Of a DNA stretch of 64,000 nucleotides, positions 1 through 9,023 are shown piece after piece; the stretch's first letter is position 1, and every line of letters begins with the position of its first letter. Made by a program: the position numbers and the translations under genes. The notes beneath the pieces were generated by a model. The model worked only from the letters and a program-made list of their open reading frames with translations, did not search any database and had not been told where the DNA came from. The stretch spans positions 1 through 64,000 of the forward strand of contig NZ_VWOX01000024.1 of the NCBI RefSeq assembly GCF_008629675.1, written 5' to 3'. This DNA comes from Roseiconus nitratireducens (GTDB taxonomy: Bacteria; Planctomycetota; Planctomycetia; Pirellulales; Pirellulaceae).

Positions 1-70
1 ACGCCCTCCGATCGCCCCGTGCTTTCTCGACGATCAGCGATGTTCCGAAGGCAGAGCCTTCCGTCCAGCC

Positions 71-96
71 GGTTTCAAGGCTGGAGCCTTGGAACC
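71..96. repeat. Inverted repeat, possible terminator
   Basis: The arms ggtttcaaggct (71-82) and agccttggaacc (85-96) are complementary with one mismatch and a two-base loop. The hairpin lies just past the stop of the leftward gene ending at 106, so it could end that transcript, but no T-run follows on the minus strand. GC-rich hairpins of this kind recur between genes in this window. Bases 1-105 hold no other gene that I can support. Confidence 0.45.
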
Positions 97-105
97 AGGG
101 CGTGT

Positions 106-1437
106 TTACGGCAACACGATGTCCTGCAAGACGAAATTGACTTTGTTCTTCACCACCGACGTGGGCGATTCATAAATCAATTTGGCGCCCTCCAATTTCT
201 GAAGGTCGAACAAGTATCCGATACCAATGCTGCTGTCGGTCTTGCGGTACAGCTCATATCCGAGGTGATCGACGCGGCTGCCGTCGGCATCAAGGATGTG
301 AACCGGGTTCTGAAAGATCCATTGCCGGTGGCTTTCCAAAGCGTTGCCGGCATTCTCGATGTCGATTGCCAACCGGACTTCATACAGGTCCCCGTTGGGT
401 TGCACCTGCTCCAATCGGACGGTCATCGAATCGACCGTTTCTTTGGCGCCCGGCTCGGTCACCGACAGTTCGAATTGGTGTCGTTTTCCCGGCAACAGCG
501 ATTCAATGGTGCCTCGCAGCGATTCAATCTTTTCTGGCCGGTCGATCGGCAATTGCAGGGGCAAATAGAACTCGCTGAAAGCCAGTTCGCTGTTGGCGGA
601 GATGTCGATGGTGCCCTCCGTTTCCTGAGGCTTGATTGCCCGTCCATTGCTCAGCCGCCCGGACAACTGCTCCACCGGAATCGTCAAACCGATGGGCGTC
701 AAACCGGGCTGCCAAGTGATTTCCATCGACAGGTTCAGTCCACTTTGCTGGGGATGATTGAACACGCGGCGGGAATTGACCGAGGTCGGTTCGATTCGAT
801 ACACGCCGCTGTAGGCGGCCGAGTCGACGCGTGATTGCCGATCCTTGTCGCGCGGGATCAGTTGCAAGGTGTCGCGGCTGCCCCCGTAGTGGTTGACATC
901 CAGATCGGTCTGGTCCAGCACGAGATCCACGGCATGCCAGAACGCCAACGGGGTCGCGGGACCTTGGATGGGCAACGAAGGATCAGCCGAATGTTGGAAT
1001 TCGATCTGGCTTTCGCGGCTGATGACTTCCAGCGCCTCGCCCAGCGTCGCGGCCTGGTCCAATCGGATTCGAATGGCGGACGATTGCGATTTGGATTTCA
1101 GCTTGGTCAGGGCCGCGTGCACGCGTTCCAAACGTTCGGCCGCTTCGATGGAAAAGTCCGCCTTTTGTTCCGGCAAATAGGGGAGCGCATCCAGTCCGGC
1201 ATCGATCAGGGCCTTTTCGGCGGCCAGCCGATCACTGGCTCGAGCGGCATCCAGTTGATCGACCCACTCCAGCACCTGTCCTTTCGTGACCGAAGGCGTC
1301 TCGCTCGCTTGATCGGTCGCGGCGGCCGGCTCGGTCGGCGGCTGGGCGCTAATTTGCGAACCTGTCAGCAACGCGGTGACGCAGCCGAGTGCCGCCGCAA
1401 AGCTAGCCCGCAAAACCGGTTCAATCGTTCGATTCAT
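106..1437 (-). CDS. Secreted hypothetical protein (planctomycete type)
   Basis: The protein has 443 residues and I do not recognise its family. The chosen ATG at 1437 gives a classical signal peptide: basic MNRT, a hydrophobic segment over about residues 9-26, and a likely cut after SAQ. An upstream in-frame ATG at 1533 would add 32 polar residues ahead of the signal and is less likely. After the signal comes a Pro/Ala/Thr-rich linker, an alpha-helical section (about residues 50-110) and a long section of predicted beta strands without transmembrane helices. It is probably periplasmic or surface exposed. It reads away from the metalloprotease gene at 1642 across about 200 bases, so the two may share a control region. 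No catalytic motif is visible. Confidence 0.7.
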   Translation of the reverse strand: MNRTIEPVLRASFAAALGCVTALLTGSQISAQPPTEPAAATDQASETPSVTKGQVLEWVDQLDAARASDRLAAEKALIDAGLDALPYLPEQKADFSIEAAERLERVHAALTKLKSKSQSSAIRIRLDQAATLGEALEVISRESQIEFQHSADPSLPIQGPATPLAFWHAVDLVLDQTDLDVNHYGGSRDTLQLIPRDKDRQSRVDSAAYSGVYRIEPTSVNSRRVFNHPQQSGLNLSMEITWQPGLTPIGLTIPVEQLSGRLSNGRAIKPQETEGTIDISANSELAFSEFYLPLQLPIDRPEKIESLRGTIESLLPGKRHQFELSVTEPGAKETVDSMTVRLEQVQPNGDLYEVRLAIDIENAGNALESHRQWIFQNPVHILDADGSRVDHLGYELYRKTDSSIGIGYLFDLQKLEGAKLIYESPTSVVKNKVNFVLQDIVLP

Positions 1438-1641
1438 TTGAGTTTCTGTATTTTGCAACATTGCGCCCCCGGGATTTCCTGAGCTAGTTTTCTTTGTGTG
1501 GGGCCACTTTTCCGGCGTGATGGACGTCGCCAACGTTCGGCGCGGTGGCTTCCGTCACCATCTTAACGCCGCCGTGCCCCCGCTACCGCGCCGTTCGGCG
1601 GCTCGACTGACCAGACTGACTCCAAGATCCATCTCCCGTCC

Positions 1642-2751
1642 ATGATATCTTCCATCGACTGCCCCCACGGCAAAAGCTCGATCATCACCGGATCCGTGCT
1701 GGCCCTGCTGCTGGCCGCGGGCGGAAACCCGCAGCGGAGCGTCGCCGTGGGCCCGACGGTGATCGAGTTCTACGTCGATGACGAGCCGCGAAGGGGGCTG
1801 CCGATCATGGATTTCGCGAGCGAACTGGTCGTGCTGGATCGGGACGGCCAGATTCACGCCTTGCGGGGGGCGGCGAAAGAAAACGTCCGTGATTTGAAAT
1901 TGCCTTACGAACCGGCCAACCCGATCGAAACCCGCGATCGCCTGCAGTCCGAGTTTGGCCGTGACTTCGAGATTGTCGCGACGCAGCATTTCCTGGTGGT
2001 TCAGCCCCGAGGACGCGGTGATCGGTGGCCCGATCTGTTCGAACGCAGCCACCGCTCCTTCGTCAATTATATGAGCCGAAGAGGCGTCAAGATTCGCCGC
2101 GGACGGTTCCCGATGGTTGCCGTCGTCATGCCCGATGCGTCGGCCATGTATGCCGAAATGGAACGCGCCGGAATCCAGGCGACCAGTGTCGCGGGTGTCT
2201 ACGAGCGCGAGAGCAACCGGGTGATCACTCACGACGGCGGACACTTGGAGTTCATTGCCGCGACCGTGCGTCACGAGGCGGCCCACCAATCGGCATACAA
2301 CTACAACGTGCACAGTCGAGTCGTGATTACCCCGCGTTGGGTCACCGAAGGCATTGGTCAGTTGTTTGAACCTGAGGCAATGGTCATGAACCAGGCCGGC
2401 TTGACGCTCCGTGACCGGGTCAACCGCGACAGCCTGCGCAAGCTGAAAGAGAACTTTGACGGAGGACAAAGCGACCAGTTCTCCCAAGCGGTGCGTGACC
2501 TGATCGGCACCGACGAAATGTTCAACAATGCACAAACCACCGCGGATGCCTACGCGGTGGCCTGGGCGATGATGTTCTACCTGGCGGAACGGGAACCAAA
2601 GAATTTCGCCCGTTTGCTGACCGGCACCAATGGACGCGGGACTTATCAACCGTACGATCGCTTTGCCCGCCTGAACGATTTCGAACGCTGGGTGGGTAGC
2701 GATGTCGATACCTTCGCCAAGAAGGTCGCCTGGTTTCTGAAATCTCTTTGA
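1642..2751 (+). CDS. Secreted zinc metalloprotease-like protein, DUF1570 type
   Basis: The 369-residue protein has a hydrophobic N-terminal stretch (about residues 14-27) consistent with export. The centre carries the zinc-protease motif H211-E-A-A-H215. Glu236, in the segment TEGIGQLFE, lies 21 residues further on, as expected for the third zinc ligand of gluzincins. This arrangement and the surrounding sequence match planctomycete DUF1570 proteins, whose substrates are unknown. The C-terminal third is alpha-helical and includes YAVAWAMMFYLAE. The gene stands alone on the plus strand, divergent from the gene at 106-1437. Function beyond 'probable peptidase' is inference. Confidence 0.75.
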   Translation: MISSIDCPHGKSSIITGSVLALLLAAGGNPQRSVAVGPTVIEFYVDDEPRRGLPIMDFASELVVLDRDGQIHALRGAAKENVRDLKLPYEPANPIETRDRLQSEFGRDFEIVATQHFLVVQPRGRGDRWPDLFERSHRSFVNYMSRRGVKIRRGRFPMVAVVMPDASAMYAEMERAGIQATSVAGVYERESNRVITHDGGHLEFIAATVRHEAAHQSAYNYNVHSRVVITPRWVTEGIGQLFEPEAMVMNQAGLTLRDRVNRDSLRKLKENFDGGQSDQFSQAVRDLIGTDEMFNNAQTTADAYAVAWAMMFYLAEREPKNFARLLTGTNGRGTYQPYDRFARLNDFERWVGSDVDTFAKKVAWFLKSL

Positions 2752-2753
2752 AT

Positions 2754-2936
2754 CTACCGGCCTCGCAGGAATCGGTTGGGGTTGGCTGCCGCGAATGCGT
2801 CATCGTTCCCGGTCAGAATCAAGGCCTGGATGTCCCCTCTCCGGCTAATGGAAAGCTTTTCCAGAAGGGAAAACTTTTCGGCCACGGCGCGGCCAGAGCG
2901 TCGTCGAGGGTGCTTTTCCACGGGGCCCAGAATCAT
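2754..2936 (-). CDS. Possible small basic protein (60 aa)
   Basis: A short minus-strand frame sits in the 326-base gap between the metalloprotease and nadB. Its ATG at 2936 is preceded by CGGAGATCAA, a reasonable Shine-Dalgarno at good spacing, which is unusual in this window. The product is rich in Arg and Lys and contains KFSLLEKLSISRRGDIQALI. Its stop at 2754 lies three bases after the stop of the rightward gene. The frame stays open far upstream through nadB, but that part is a high-GC shadow. I do not recognise the product. The rest of the gap (2937-3077) holds no clear feature. Confidence 0.3.
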   Translation of the reverse strand: MILGPVEKHPRRRSGRAVAEKFSLLEKLSISRRGDIQALILTGNDDAFAAANPNRFLRGR

Positions 2937-3077
2937 TTGATCTCCGGTCCGGCGTGAAGACGCTTGTTTCACAACCGACGGGATCGGCGTAAACTGGCCG
3001 ATTACGGTCTGTCCCGTAGATTTCCGCCAAGGCGGTGGGGCCGCCAGTTCTTGCTTTGCGCCCTCAGGGTTCAGCCG

Positions 3078-4733
3078 ATGATGACTCCGCGCTACTTGAT
3101 TCCGTTTGACACCCGCCACGCGGTCCATCGGTTCACCGACATCTTGATCATCGGCGGCGGCCTGGCGGGCCAGCGTGCCGCCAACGCGGTCGCCCCCCAC
3201 CTGCGTGTGCTGATCGTGACGAAAGGCCAGCTGCGCGAGTCCAACAGCCATTACGCTCAAGGCGGCATTGCCGGTGTGTTGGACCCCGATGACCGCTTTG
3301 AAAACCACATCCGAGATACCTTGGTCGCCGGGGCAAACCTGTGTGACGAAGAAGTCGTCAACATGGTGATCCGCGAGGCGCCCCGTCGAATCGAAGAGTT
3401 GGTTCGCTGGGGCACCCAATTCGACTCCGAAGACGGCGAACTGGAGTTGGGGCGGGAAGGCGGCCACTCCCATGAGCGAATCGTGCACGCCCAAGGTGAC
3501 GCCACCGGGGCCGAGATCATGCGTGCGATGATCCAACGCACCCGCGCCCTCAAGAACGTTCGGATTCTTGAAAACGCTTTCACCGTGGACTTGCTGACCC
3601 ACGAAGGCCGATGCCGCGGCGCCGTGGTGGTGGAGGAAAACGGGGTCCCCGTGATGGTCTGGGCCAAGGAGATTCTGCTGTGCACCGGAGGTGCGGGGCA
3701 AGTGTTTCGCGAATCCACCAACCCCGCGGTCGCCACCGCCGACGGAACGTCCCTGGCGTATCGCGCGGGCGTTGAATTGCGTGACATGGAATTCATGCAG
3801 TTTCATCCGACGGTCCTGTACATCGCAGGATCCTCGCGGTCGCTGATCACCGAGGCACTCCGAGGCGAAGGGGCGCACCTGGTCGATTCGACGGGCCATC
3901 GTTTTATGCCCGAGTGCGACCCGCGGGCCGAACTGGCTCCACGTGACGTGGTCAGCCAGTGCATCATTCGGCAGATGCAGAAAACGGCCCACCCGTGTGT
4001 CTACCTGGATTTGTCGCACCTGGACGGCCAGCGGGTTCTGTCGCGATTTCCAGGCATCGCCGCGGTTTGCGCCAAATTCGGGCTGGACATCACCAGCGAT
4101 CGGATTCCCGTCCGCCCCGGAGCTCACTACATGCTCGGCGGGGTCACGGTCGATCGCCAAGGACGGACCAGCTTGCCCGGTTTGTGGGCGGCGGGTGAGG
4201 TCACCAGCAGTGGGCTGCACGGTGCCAACCGTCTGGCCAGCAACAGCCTGCTGGAAGGCTTGGTTTACGGAGCGGCCGCCGGGGAAGGAGCGTCCCGGTC
4301 GGCCAGCGAGGGTGGATCGGAAATGCGGGCGTTGCCGATCCGTCAGTCCGTTTCTTCCTCGACGGAATCCTTTGACATCGACGACGTCCGCATCTCGCTG
4401 AAAAGTCTGATGACGCGGCTGGTCGGCGTCGAACGCGACGCCGCCGGACTGCAAAAAGCGGCCGACACCATCCATTCCTATGCGGCGTACGTGATGGGTC
4501 ACCAGTTCCAGGGCTTGCCCGGCTGGGAATTGCAAAACCTGCTGACCACCGCCGCCATCATGGTTGCCTCGGCGCGTGTCCGTTGTGAATCCCGCGGAGT
4601 GCATTTCCGCAGTGACTATCCGGCGCCAGATGACGAAGCCTGGCGGCGACACCTGATCGTCAAGATCGACGACGACGCCGGATACCCGAGACGCGGCGAA
4701 CTGTTGGAACCGGCTCAACTGCCCACCGGGTGA
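3078..4733 (+). CDS. nadB: L-aspartate oxidase NadB
   Basis: This flavoprotein oxidises L-aspartate to iminoaspartate, the first step of bacterial NAD synthesis. The product has about 551 residues, the usual length. The FAD-binding motif IIGGGLAG lies near the N-terminus, followed by the family signature SHYAQGGIAG. Further on are the active-site segment EFMQFHPT and the diagnostic HGANRLASNSLLEGLVYG close to the FAD site. The C-terminal helical domain of the succinate dehydrogenase/aspartate oxidase family is present. Tandem ATG codons at 3078 and 3081 are the likely start; upstream codons in the same frame encode unrelated basic residues. No nadA or nadC lies nearby, so it appears monocistronic. 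Confidence 0.95.
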   Translation: MMTPRYLIPFDTRHAVHRFTDILIIGGGLAGQRAANAVAPHLRVLIVTKGQLRESNSHYAQGGIAGVLDPDDRFENHIRDTLVAGANLCDEEVVNMVIREAPRRIEELVRWGTQFDSEDGELELGREGGHSHERIVHAQGDATGAEIMRAMIQRTRALKNVRILENAFTVDLLTHEGRCRGAVVVEENGVPVMVWAKEILLCTGGAGQVFRESTNPAVATADGTSLAYRAGVELRDMEFMQFHPTVLYIAGSSRSLITEALRGEGAHLVDSTGHRFMPECDPRAELAPRDVVSQCIIRQMQKTAHPCVYLDLSHLDGQRVLSRFPGIAAVCAKFGLDITSDRIPVRPGAHYMLGGVTVDRQGRTSLPGLWAAGEVTSSGLHGANRLASNSLLEGLVYGAAAGEGASRSASEGGSEMRALPIRQSVSSSTESFDIDDVRISLKSLMTRLVGVERDAAGLQKAADTIHSYAAYVMGHQFQGLPGWELQNLLTTAAIMVASARVRCESRGVHFRSDYPAPDDEAWRRHLIVKIDDDAGYPRRGELLEPAQLPTG

Positions 4734-4743
4734 GCTTCGCGTC

Positions 4744-4985
4744 GCTGCCGCCAGACGGCAAACTCCACGCTCTGGCGAGCGTGGCTACCTGCGCGCGTCA
4801 CCTTTTCATCCGCAATCTCCACGCTCTGGCGAACGTGGCTACCTGGGCACATCTCCTTCTCATCCGTAGCTGCCGTTTCCAGACGGCGGCGATGCTGCGA
4901 TCCCCACGCTCTGGCGAGCGTGGCTACCTGGGCGCGTCACCTTCTCATCCGCGATCTCCACGCTCTGGCGAACGTGGCGACACGG
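4744..4985. repeat. Tandem palindromic repeats with 139-bp higher-order period
   Basis: Four copies of a 20-base palindrome lie at 4765-4784, 4819-4838, 4904-4923 and 4958-4977. Copies 1 and 3 read CCACGCTctggcgAGCGTGG with perfect 7-base arms. Copies 2 and 4 share a variant right arm, AACGTGG. Spacings are 54, 85 and 54 bases, so copies 1+2 and 3+4 form two blocks offset by 139. Each block opens with a gctgccg...agacggc element (4744 and 4869). The spacers are related (gctacctg, cgtcacctt, catccg). This is a duplicated composite repeat, not a CRISPR array. Confidence 0.8.
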
Positions 4986-4998
4986 TTTCAGCCTAACC

Positions 4999-5658
4999 CT
5001 AATGCCCGAAGTAGAACGTGTGTCGGGCGCGACGGTAGTGCGGATGGGGATGGTAGTAGCGGGGCACCACATGCTCTTCGATAATCACCGGTGCGGGACG
5101 GTGAATGTGATGTTCAACGACCGCGGGCGCGGGTGTCGCCACGGCCACCGGACCCTCGCCCATGTTTTGGATGCCCGTGATCACGTTTTCGCTGACGCCC
5201 TGTTGGTGCAGAGCGATGATGTCATTGACCGCCAGCTTGCCAACATAGCCACGTTGGCGGACCTGGTTCAAAATCACCTGATCGCTCAGCCCGCTCCGCG
5301 TCATCGAGATGACGTCTTGAATGGTGACCGCCGATTGGATCGCCGCGGCATGTTGCTGTTGCAGGTACTGTTGCTGTTGCGCCCGGGCGTATGCGGCCCG
5401 TTGCTGAGCGATGGCTTGGTCTTTATCGGCAGCATTTCCCAGCACGCCACCGGCGACGGCTCCCACGACACCGCCGATCACGGCTCCGGCGCCCGCTTCG
5501 TCGTTGTGGTCGCCGATCAATCCGCCCGCGATCGCGCCGGCCAGGCCGCCGAACGTTGCACCACGTTGCTGGTTGTTTTGAGCACCGACGCTGGGTAAGA
5601 CCGCCAAATGCGAAGCTGCCAACAACAGAATCACGCCAATGCGTTTTGTCACGATCAT
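4999..5658 (-). CDS. Exported glycine-zipper protein
   Basis: The 219-residue product starts at the ATG at 5658, which gives a clean signal peptide (MIVTKRIGVILLLAASH, likely cut after VGA). Residues about 35-75 form a glycine zipper with small residues at regular spacing (GGLAGAIAGGLIG, GGVVGAVAGGVLG), typical of YMGG/Gly-zipper membrane-associated envelope proteins. A Gln/Ala-rich, probably coiled-coil stretch follows. Next is a helical region with two similar segments, VQ-like IQDVISMTRSGLSDQVI and NDIIALHQQGVSENVI, which look like a duplicated short helix pair. The C-terminus is His/Tyr/Pro-rich. The role is probably structural in the envelope. Confidence 0.7.
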   Translation of the reverse strand: MIVTKRIGVILLLAASHLAVLPSVGAQNNQQRGATFGGLAGAIAGGLIGDHNDEAGAGAVIGGVVGAVAGGVLGNAADKDQAIAQQRAAYARAQQQQYLQQQHAAAIQSAVTIQDVISMTRSGLSDQVILNQVRQRGYVGKLAVNDIIALHQQGVSENVITGIQNMGEGPVAVATPAPAVVEHHIHRPAPVIIEEHVVPRYYHPHPHYRRARHTFYFGH

Positions 5659-5848
5659 GATCGAGGTCCTGTAAACAATCTCTTGCCGGTCTCTGGGCGC
5701 GCGATAGCGCACCAAATCTTTCATCGGCTGAAATAGCGGCTGTCGCCAACTTCTCGCAATGCCAAACGCGATAACGAGGGAAATTTGGGAGAACCGGGGA
5801 ACTACGGGGATCGACACACCCCCACCGATGGCGGTCGCGCAGCTTTAC

Positions 5849-5993
5849 TTCACCCTCTCTCCGGGAGGGTCGCGGAGGAGCCCCGCGACGACGCGGGGAG
5901 GGCTGTCCGGCACGATGGATTTCAGCGGCTTCACGAAGACACCCTCCCCAAAGGCTCGTGCCTCGCCTTTGATCCTCCCGGAGGGAGGGTGAA
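5849..5993. mobile_element. MITE-like element with 21-bp terminal inverted repeats
   Basis: The left end ttcaccctctctccgggaggg (5849-5869) and the right end at 5973-5993 are inverted copies matching at about 19 of 21 positions, enclosing a 145-base element with no coding capacity. Inside are two further hairpins: ccccgcg/cgcgggg at 5881-5898, and an aaaggc/gccttt pair near 5950-5970. It sits in the gap between the glycine-zipper gene and the ABC permease gene. Terminal inverted repeats, small size and no gene fit a non-autonomous miniature element, but no target-site duplication is obvious, so a structured intergenic repeat is an alternative. Confidence 0.55.
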
Positions 5994-6024
5994 TTTCAGA
6001 ACGGGACCAGCCAGATCCGGAGCA

Positions 6025-7659
6025 TTACCCCTCGGAAAGTCCCTGCCGGATCTTCAGCCGCAGGAACATGGCGGCCGTCGCGGCGGCCAACAACAGCGTG
6101 CTGAACGCGAAATACCCCAACACTGCTGGAACATTACCGACGTTCACTTCCGGATTCTCGGGCGCGATCTGCTCGTTCAGTGGCAGGGAGAACAGGGCGG
6201 AGAACGGACTGGCCACACCCGTCCAGTCAGCCATGACAACCGTCTCCGGCGACATTTCCAGCGTCCGCGCCAGCGTGGACAAGGCCGGCGGCACCACATA
6301 CAGCAGCAACAACACGGCATAGGTGGTTAATAGAGCGATCGACGTTTTCGAGCTGAACAGCGAACACGCCAACGCGATCACACAATTTACCAGGCACACC
6401 ATCCCGACGATCAGGAACATCCCCAGCACTGACGGCCAGTTGGACCAGAAATGGGTGTTCAGGCCGGCCCCGAGGACCAGTGGCCACAACAAAAACGAAG
6501 TCAAAACCAAGCTGATCCGAAAGCGGACGACAAACTTGCCCCACAGGATTTGCATCGGCGACAGCGGCGTGGTCAACAACAGGTCCAAGGTTTGACGTTC
6601 TCGTTCACTGGTGATGCTGCCCGCCAGAAAGGATGGGCCGACCAACATGTTGAAGACGATCACGTAGACGGCAAACCAGGGAGCGTGCTGTTGCTGGAAG
6701 AACAGGAAAACGCCCATCATCGGAATCGCCAACAGGATGCTGATCTGGATCACCAGACGAAGCATCAACGTCCCCTGGCTAAAGATCTCGCTGTGCAATT
6801 CCTTGTCGTAGACGGGGTTGGCGCCGTCGGCCATCATCTCGTCCTTGCGGGGCGGAGCGAACAGACGGTCCGGGAACTGGTCCGGCTGGATCACCAAACC
6901 GACCGCTTCGTTCGTCTCCCGCTCCAGGTCGATCACCTCCTTGCCTTCGCTGCCAACATCTGGCGGGTACAGCATGCGACCTGCCGCATTGGCCCCCATC
7001 AACAAAACCGCCGCCAACCCGAAAGCCGGAAGCACGATCACCGAAAGCTTCAACCGCAAATCTCCTTCGGTAGCCAGCGAAGCCCAAAACACGCAGGCCC
7101 CGATCACCAGCGGCAGGATCGCCAGGTAGCTGACCACCAGCGCGCTGCTGGTCCGAGGAAAGTAGCTGCTGCACAGCACCCCGATCGCTCCGAACAGGAC
7201 GACCGAAATGATCAATCCCAGGTAGGCCGCCAACACCTCGTAAACGCTGACGCCGCCCAACGGCAAACACAACACGATGATCGGCAGCGAACCGATGATC
7301 AGCATCCCGATGTGCGTCAGCGAAGCCACGATTTTTCCCAGGACGATTGCTCCCGGCCGCATCGGGCTGGCAAGCAACATTTCGTACGTCCGGCGTTCCT
7401 TCTCCCCGGCGATGGTTCCGGCCGCAAAGCTGGGCGCCATCAACGACGCGATCACGTACTGGCCCAAGAAAAACAGATTGACCAACTTGGTCGCCGACGG
7501 CGGATTGGTGGTCAGATCCAGTCGCTGATCATTCGGCCAGGCGGCGACCACCACCGTTGCCAACAGCAACTGGTACACCGCCAGCAAGACGAAAGCGCGT
7601 TTGGTACGCAGGTTGACCAGCAATTCGCGCTGGAGCACCGGGTTTTCGAAAAGATACAT
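6025..7659 (-). CDS. ABC-2 type transporter permease, duplicated
   Basis: This 544-residue integral membrane protein has about twelve predicted helices in two homologous halves. The first half carries the ABC-2 signature AAGTIAGEKERRTYEMLLAS (about residues 80-100). The second repeats it as AGSITSERERQTLDLLLTTP (about residues 348-368). In both, a 'GK' helix follows (IVLGKIVASL, ILWGKFVVRF). The two halves are joined by a cytoplasmic linker at about residues 235-290. It should be the membrane part of an ABC exporter or efflux system; no ATPase gene lies next to it in the window. Substrate unknown. Confidence 0.8.
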   Translation of the reverse strand: MYLFENPVLQRELLVNLRTKRAFVLLAVYQLLLATVVVAAWPNDQRLDLTTNPPSATKLVNLFFLGQYVIASLMAPSFAAGTIAGEKERRTYEMLLASPMRPGAIVLGKIVASLTHIGMLIIGSLPIIVLCLPLGGVSVYEVLAAYLGLIISVVLFGAIGVLCSSYFPRTSSALVVSYLAILPLVIGACVFWASLATEGDLRLKLSVIVLPAFGLAAVLLMGANAAGRMLYPPDVGSEGKEVIDLERETNEAVGLVIQPDQFPDRLFAPPRKDEMMADGANPVYDKELHSEIFSQGTLMLRLVIQISILLAIPMMGVFLFFQQQHAPWFAVYVIVFNMLVGPSFLAGSITSERERQTLDLLLTTPLSPMQILWGKFVVRFRISLVLTSFLLWPLVLGAGLNTHFWSNWPSVLGMFLIVGMVCLVNCVIALACSLFSSKTSIALLTTYAVLLLLYVVPPALSTLARTLEMSPETVVMADWTGVASPFSALFSLPLNEQIAPENPEVNVGNVPAVLGYFAFSTLLLAAATAAMFLRLKIRQGLSEG

Positions 7660-7716
7660 CGATGAGTATTCGGCGGGACACGATCAAGGCGACTCGTCAT
7701 CACGGACGGCGTCATT

Positions 7717-8793
7717 CTACGCGATCGGCGTCTTGCTTTTGGCCCCGGCTTGTTCGAAGACGTATTCTGGAACCGCGTAACCTGGCAATCGCTCGCGCAG
7801 GGACTCCACAATCGCCCGCCCCCGCTGGGCAGCAACCCAAAAGTGAGAGGCCCCGCGAACCTGATCCAAGTGATGCAAGTAATAGGGCTGGACTCCCACA
7901 TTGATCAGCTTCCGGCACAACGCCTCCATCTGCGTCGCATCGTCATTCACGCCGGCCAACAGCACCGCTTGATTCAAAACCGGGATCCCGGCCCCGATCA
8001 GTTTGCCCAGCGATTGCTCGACCGCCGCATCGATCTCGCGGGCGTGGTTGACGTGGACAACAAACCAGACTCGCAACGGAGAATCAGACAGACGGCGCAC
8101 CAATTCCGTCGTGATCCGCTGCGGTATCACGATCGGCAGTCGCGTGTGCACCCGCAACCGGCGAACATGCTCAACCCCCTCCAATTTGCTGACCAGATCC
8201 GCCAGCACCCGATCGGTCAACGTCAGCGGATCTCCGCCGCTGAGCAGCACTTCCTCGATCGTGCGATCGGAGCGAACGTAATCCAGGGCGGTCGACCATC
8301 GATCACCCTGGGCGGCCTTTTCGGAATAAGGGAATTCGCGGCGGAAGCAGTACCGGCAGTGCACGGCGCAGGCTCCGTTGGTGACGATCAACGCCCGGCC
8401 GTGGTACTTGTGCAGGATCCCGCCTCCGGCATCGCTTTGCAGGTCACCGACCGGATCGCTGGTGTAGCCCGGTCGCTGCCGCAATTCGTCGGCTGACGGA
8501 AGGACCTGCCGCAAAATCGGATCGTTTGGGTCCCCCGGCCGAATCCGCTCCAGAAGTTCCAACGGGACGAAGGTGGGAAAAGACTCAGCCGCATCGGCCG
8601 CCGGATCGGGCGGAAGTTGCAGCAGTTTCCGCAGCCGTCTCCCACAGCGAATCGCCCGCTTCATCGCCACGGTCCAGGGCACCGGCTCGGTCGGCGACTC
8701 CCCCCGCACCGGGGACCACGAGAGCTCAGAGCATTCCGTATGTTCGGGCGTCGGCGGTTCGGCTGACGTGTCTTCGGGTGCCGGACCACCCAT
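7717..8793 (-). CDS. epmB: EF-P beta-lysylation radical SAM enzyme EpmB
   Basis: EpmB is a lysine 2,3-aminomutase-like radical SAM enzyme that makes (R)-beta-lysine for attachment to elongation factor P. The 4Fe-4S motif C-A-V-H-C-R-Y-C is present, preceded by GGGILHKYHGRALI and followed by FRREFPY, both EpmB hallmarks. Further conserved blocks are LLSGGDPLTL, LRVHTRLPIVIP and PYYLHHLDQVRGASHF. It lacks the long C-terminal region of catabolic aminomutases. The start is uncertain: family similarity begins soon after the ATG at 8793 (358 residues), while ATGs at 8907 and 8973 would add a disordered Pro/Ser/Thr-rich extension. It is divergent from efp, its expected substrate gene. Confidence 0.88.
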   Translation of the reverse strand: MGGPAPEDTSAEPPTPEHTECSELSWSPVRGESPTEPVPWTVAMKRAIRCGRRLRKLLQLPPDPAADAAESFPTFVPLELLERIRPGDPNDPILRQVLPSADELRQRPGYTSDPVGDLQSDAGGGILHKYHGRALIVTNGACAVHCRYCFRREFPYSEKAAQGDRWSTALDYVRSDRTIEEVLLSGGDPLTLTDRVLADLVSKLEGVEHVRRLRVHTRLPIVIPQRITTELVRRLSDSPLRVWFVVHVNHAREIDAAVEQSLGKLIGAGIPVLNQAVLLAGVNDDATQMEALCRKLINVGVQPYYLHHLDQVRGASHFWVAAQRGRAIVESLRERLPGYAVPEYVFEQAGAKSKTPIA

Positions 8794-9023
8794 CAAGGTG
8801 CTGCCATCGGTGGTGCGGACCGGCGGTTTTGCTGGCGTGCTGCTCACGGACAAGCTCGGGAGAAATCTCGCATGAAGGCCGGGGAAGTTTTCCCCAAAAA
8901 CTGGCATCGACCCGGTCGGGACAAACCCGATGCATCTCGGTAAACTCTCGGCCCGTTTCAAGGCGAAAATCATCCCTCCTCTCTCGACCCCGCAAGATAC
9001 CGCTCACGGAGCCGAATCGACCG

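Noticed and set aside
2937..4718. Very long minus-strand open frame opposite nadB
   Set aside because: It mirrors the codons of a certain nadB gene in high-GC DNA, and shows no domain or start signal. Only its last 183 bases, outside nadB, were kept as a weak candidate.
4744..4985. CRISPR array
   Set aside because: Only four palindromic copies with related, unequal spacers and no cas genes; it is a duplicated composite repeat.
6451..7665. Plus-strand 404-codon frame opposite the ABC permease
   Set aside because: It is rich in Gln, His and Arg, typical of the antisense of a hydrophobic gene; the permease frame has clear helices and motifs.
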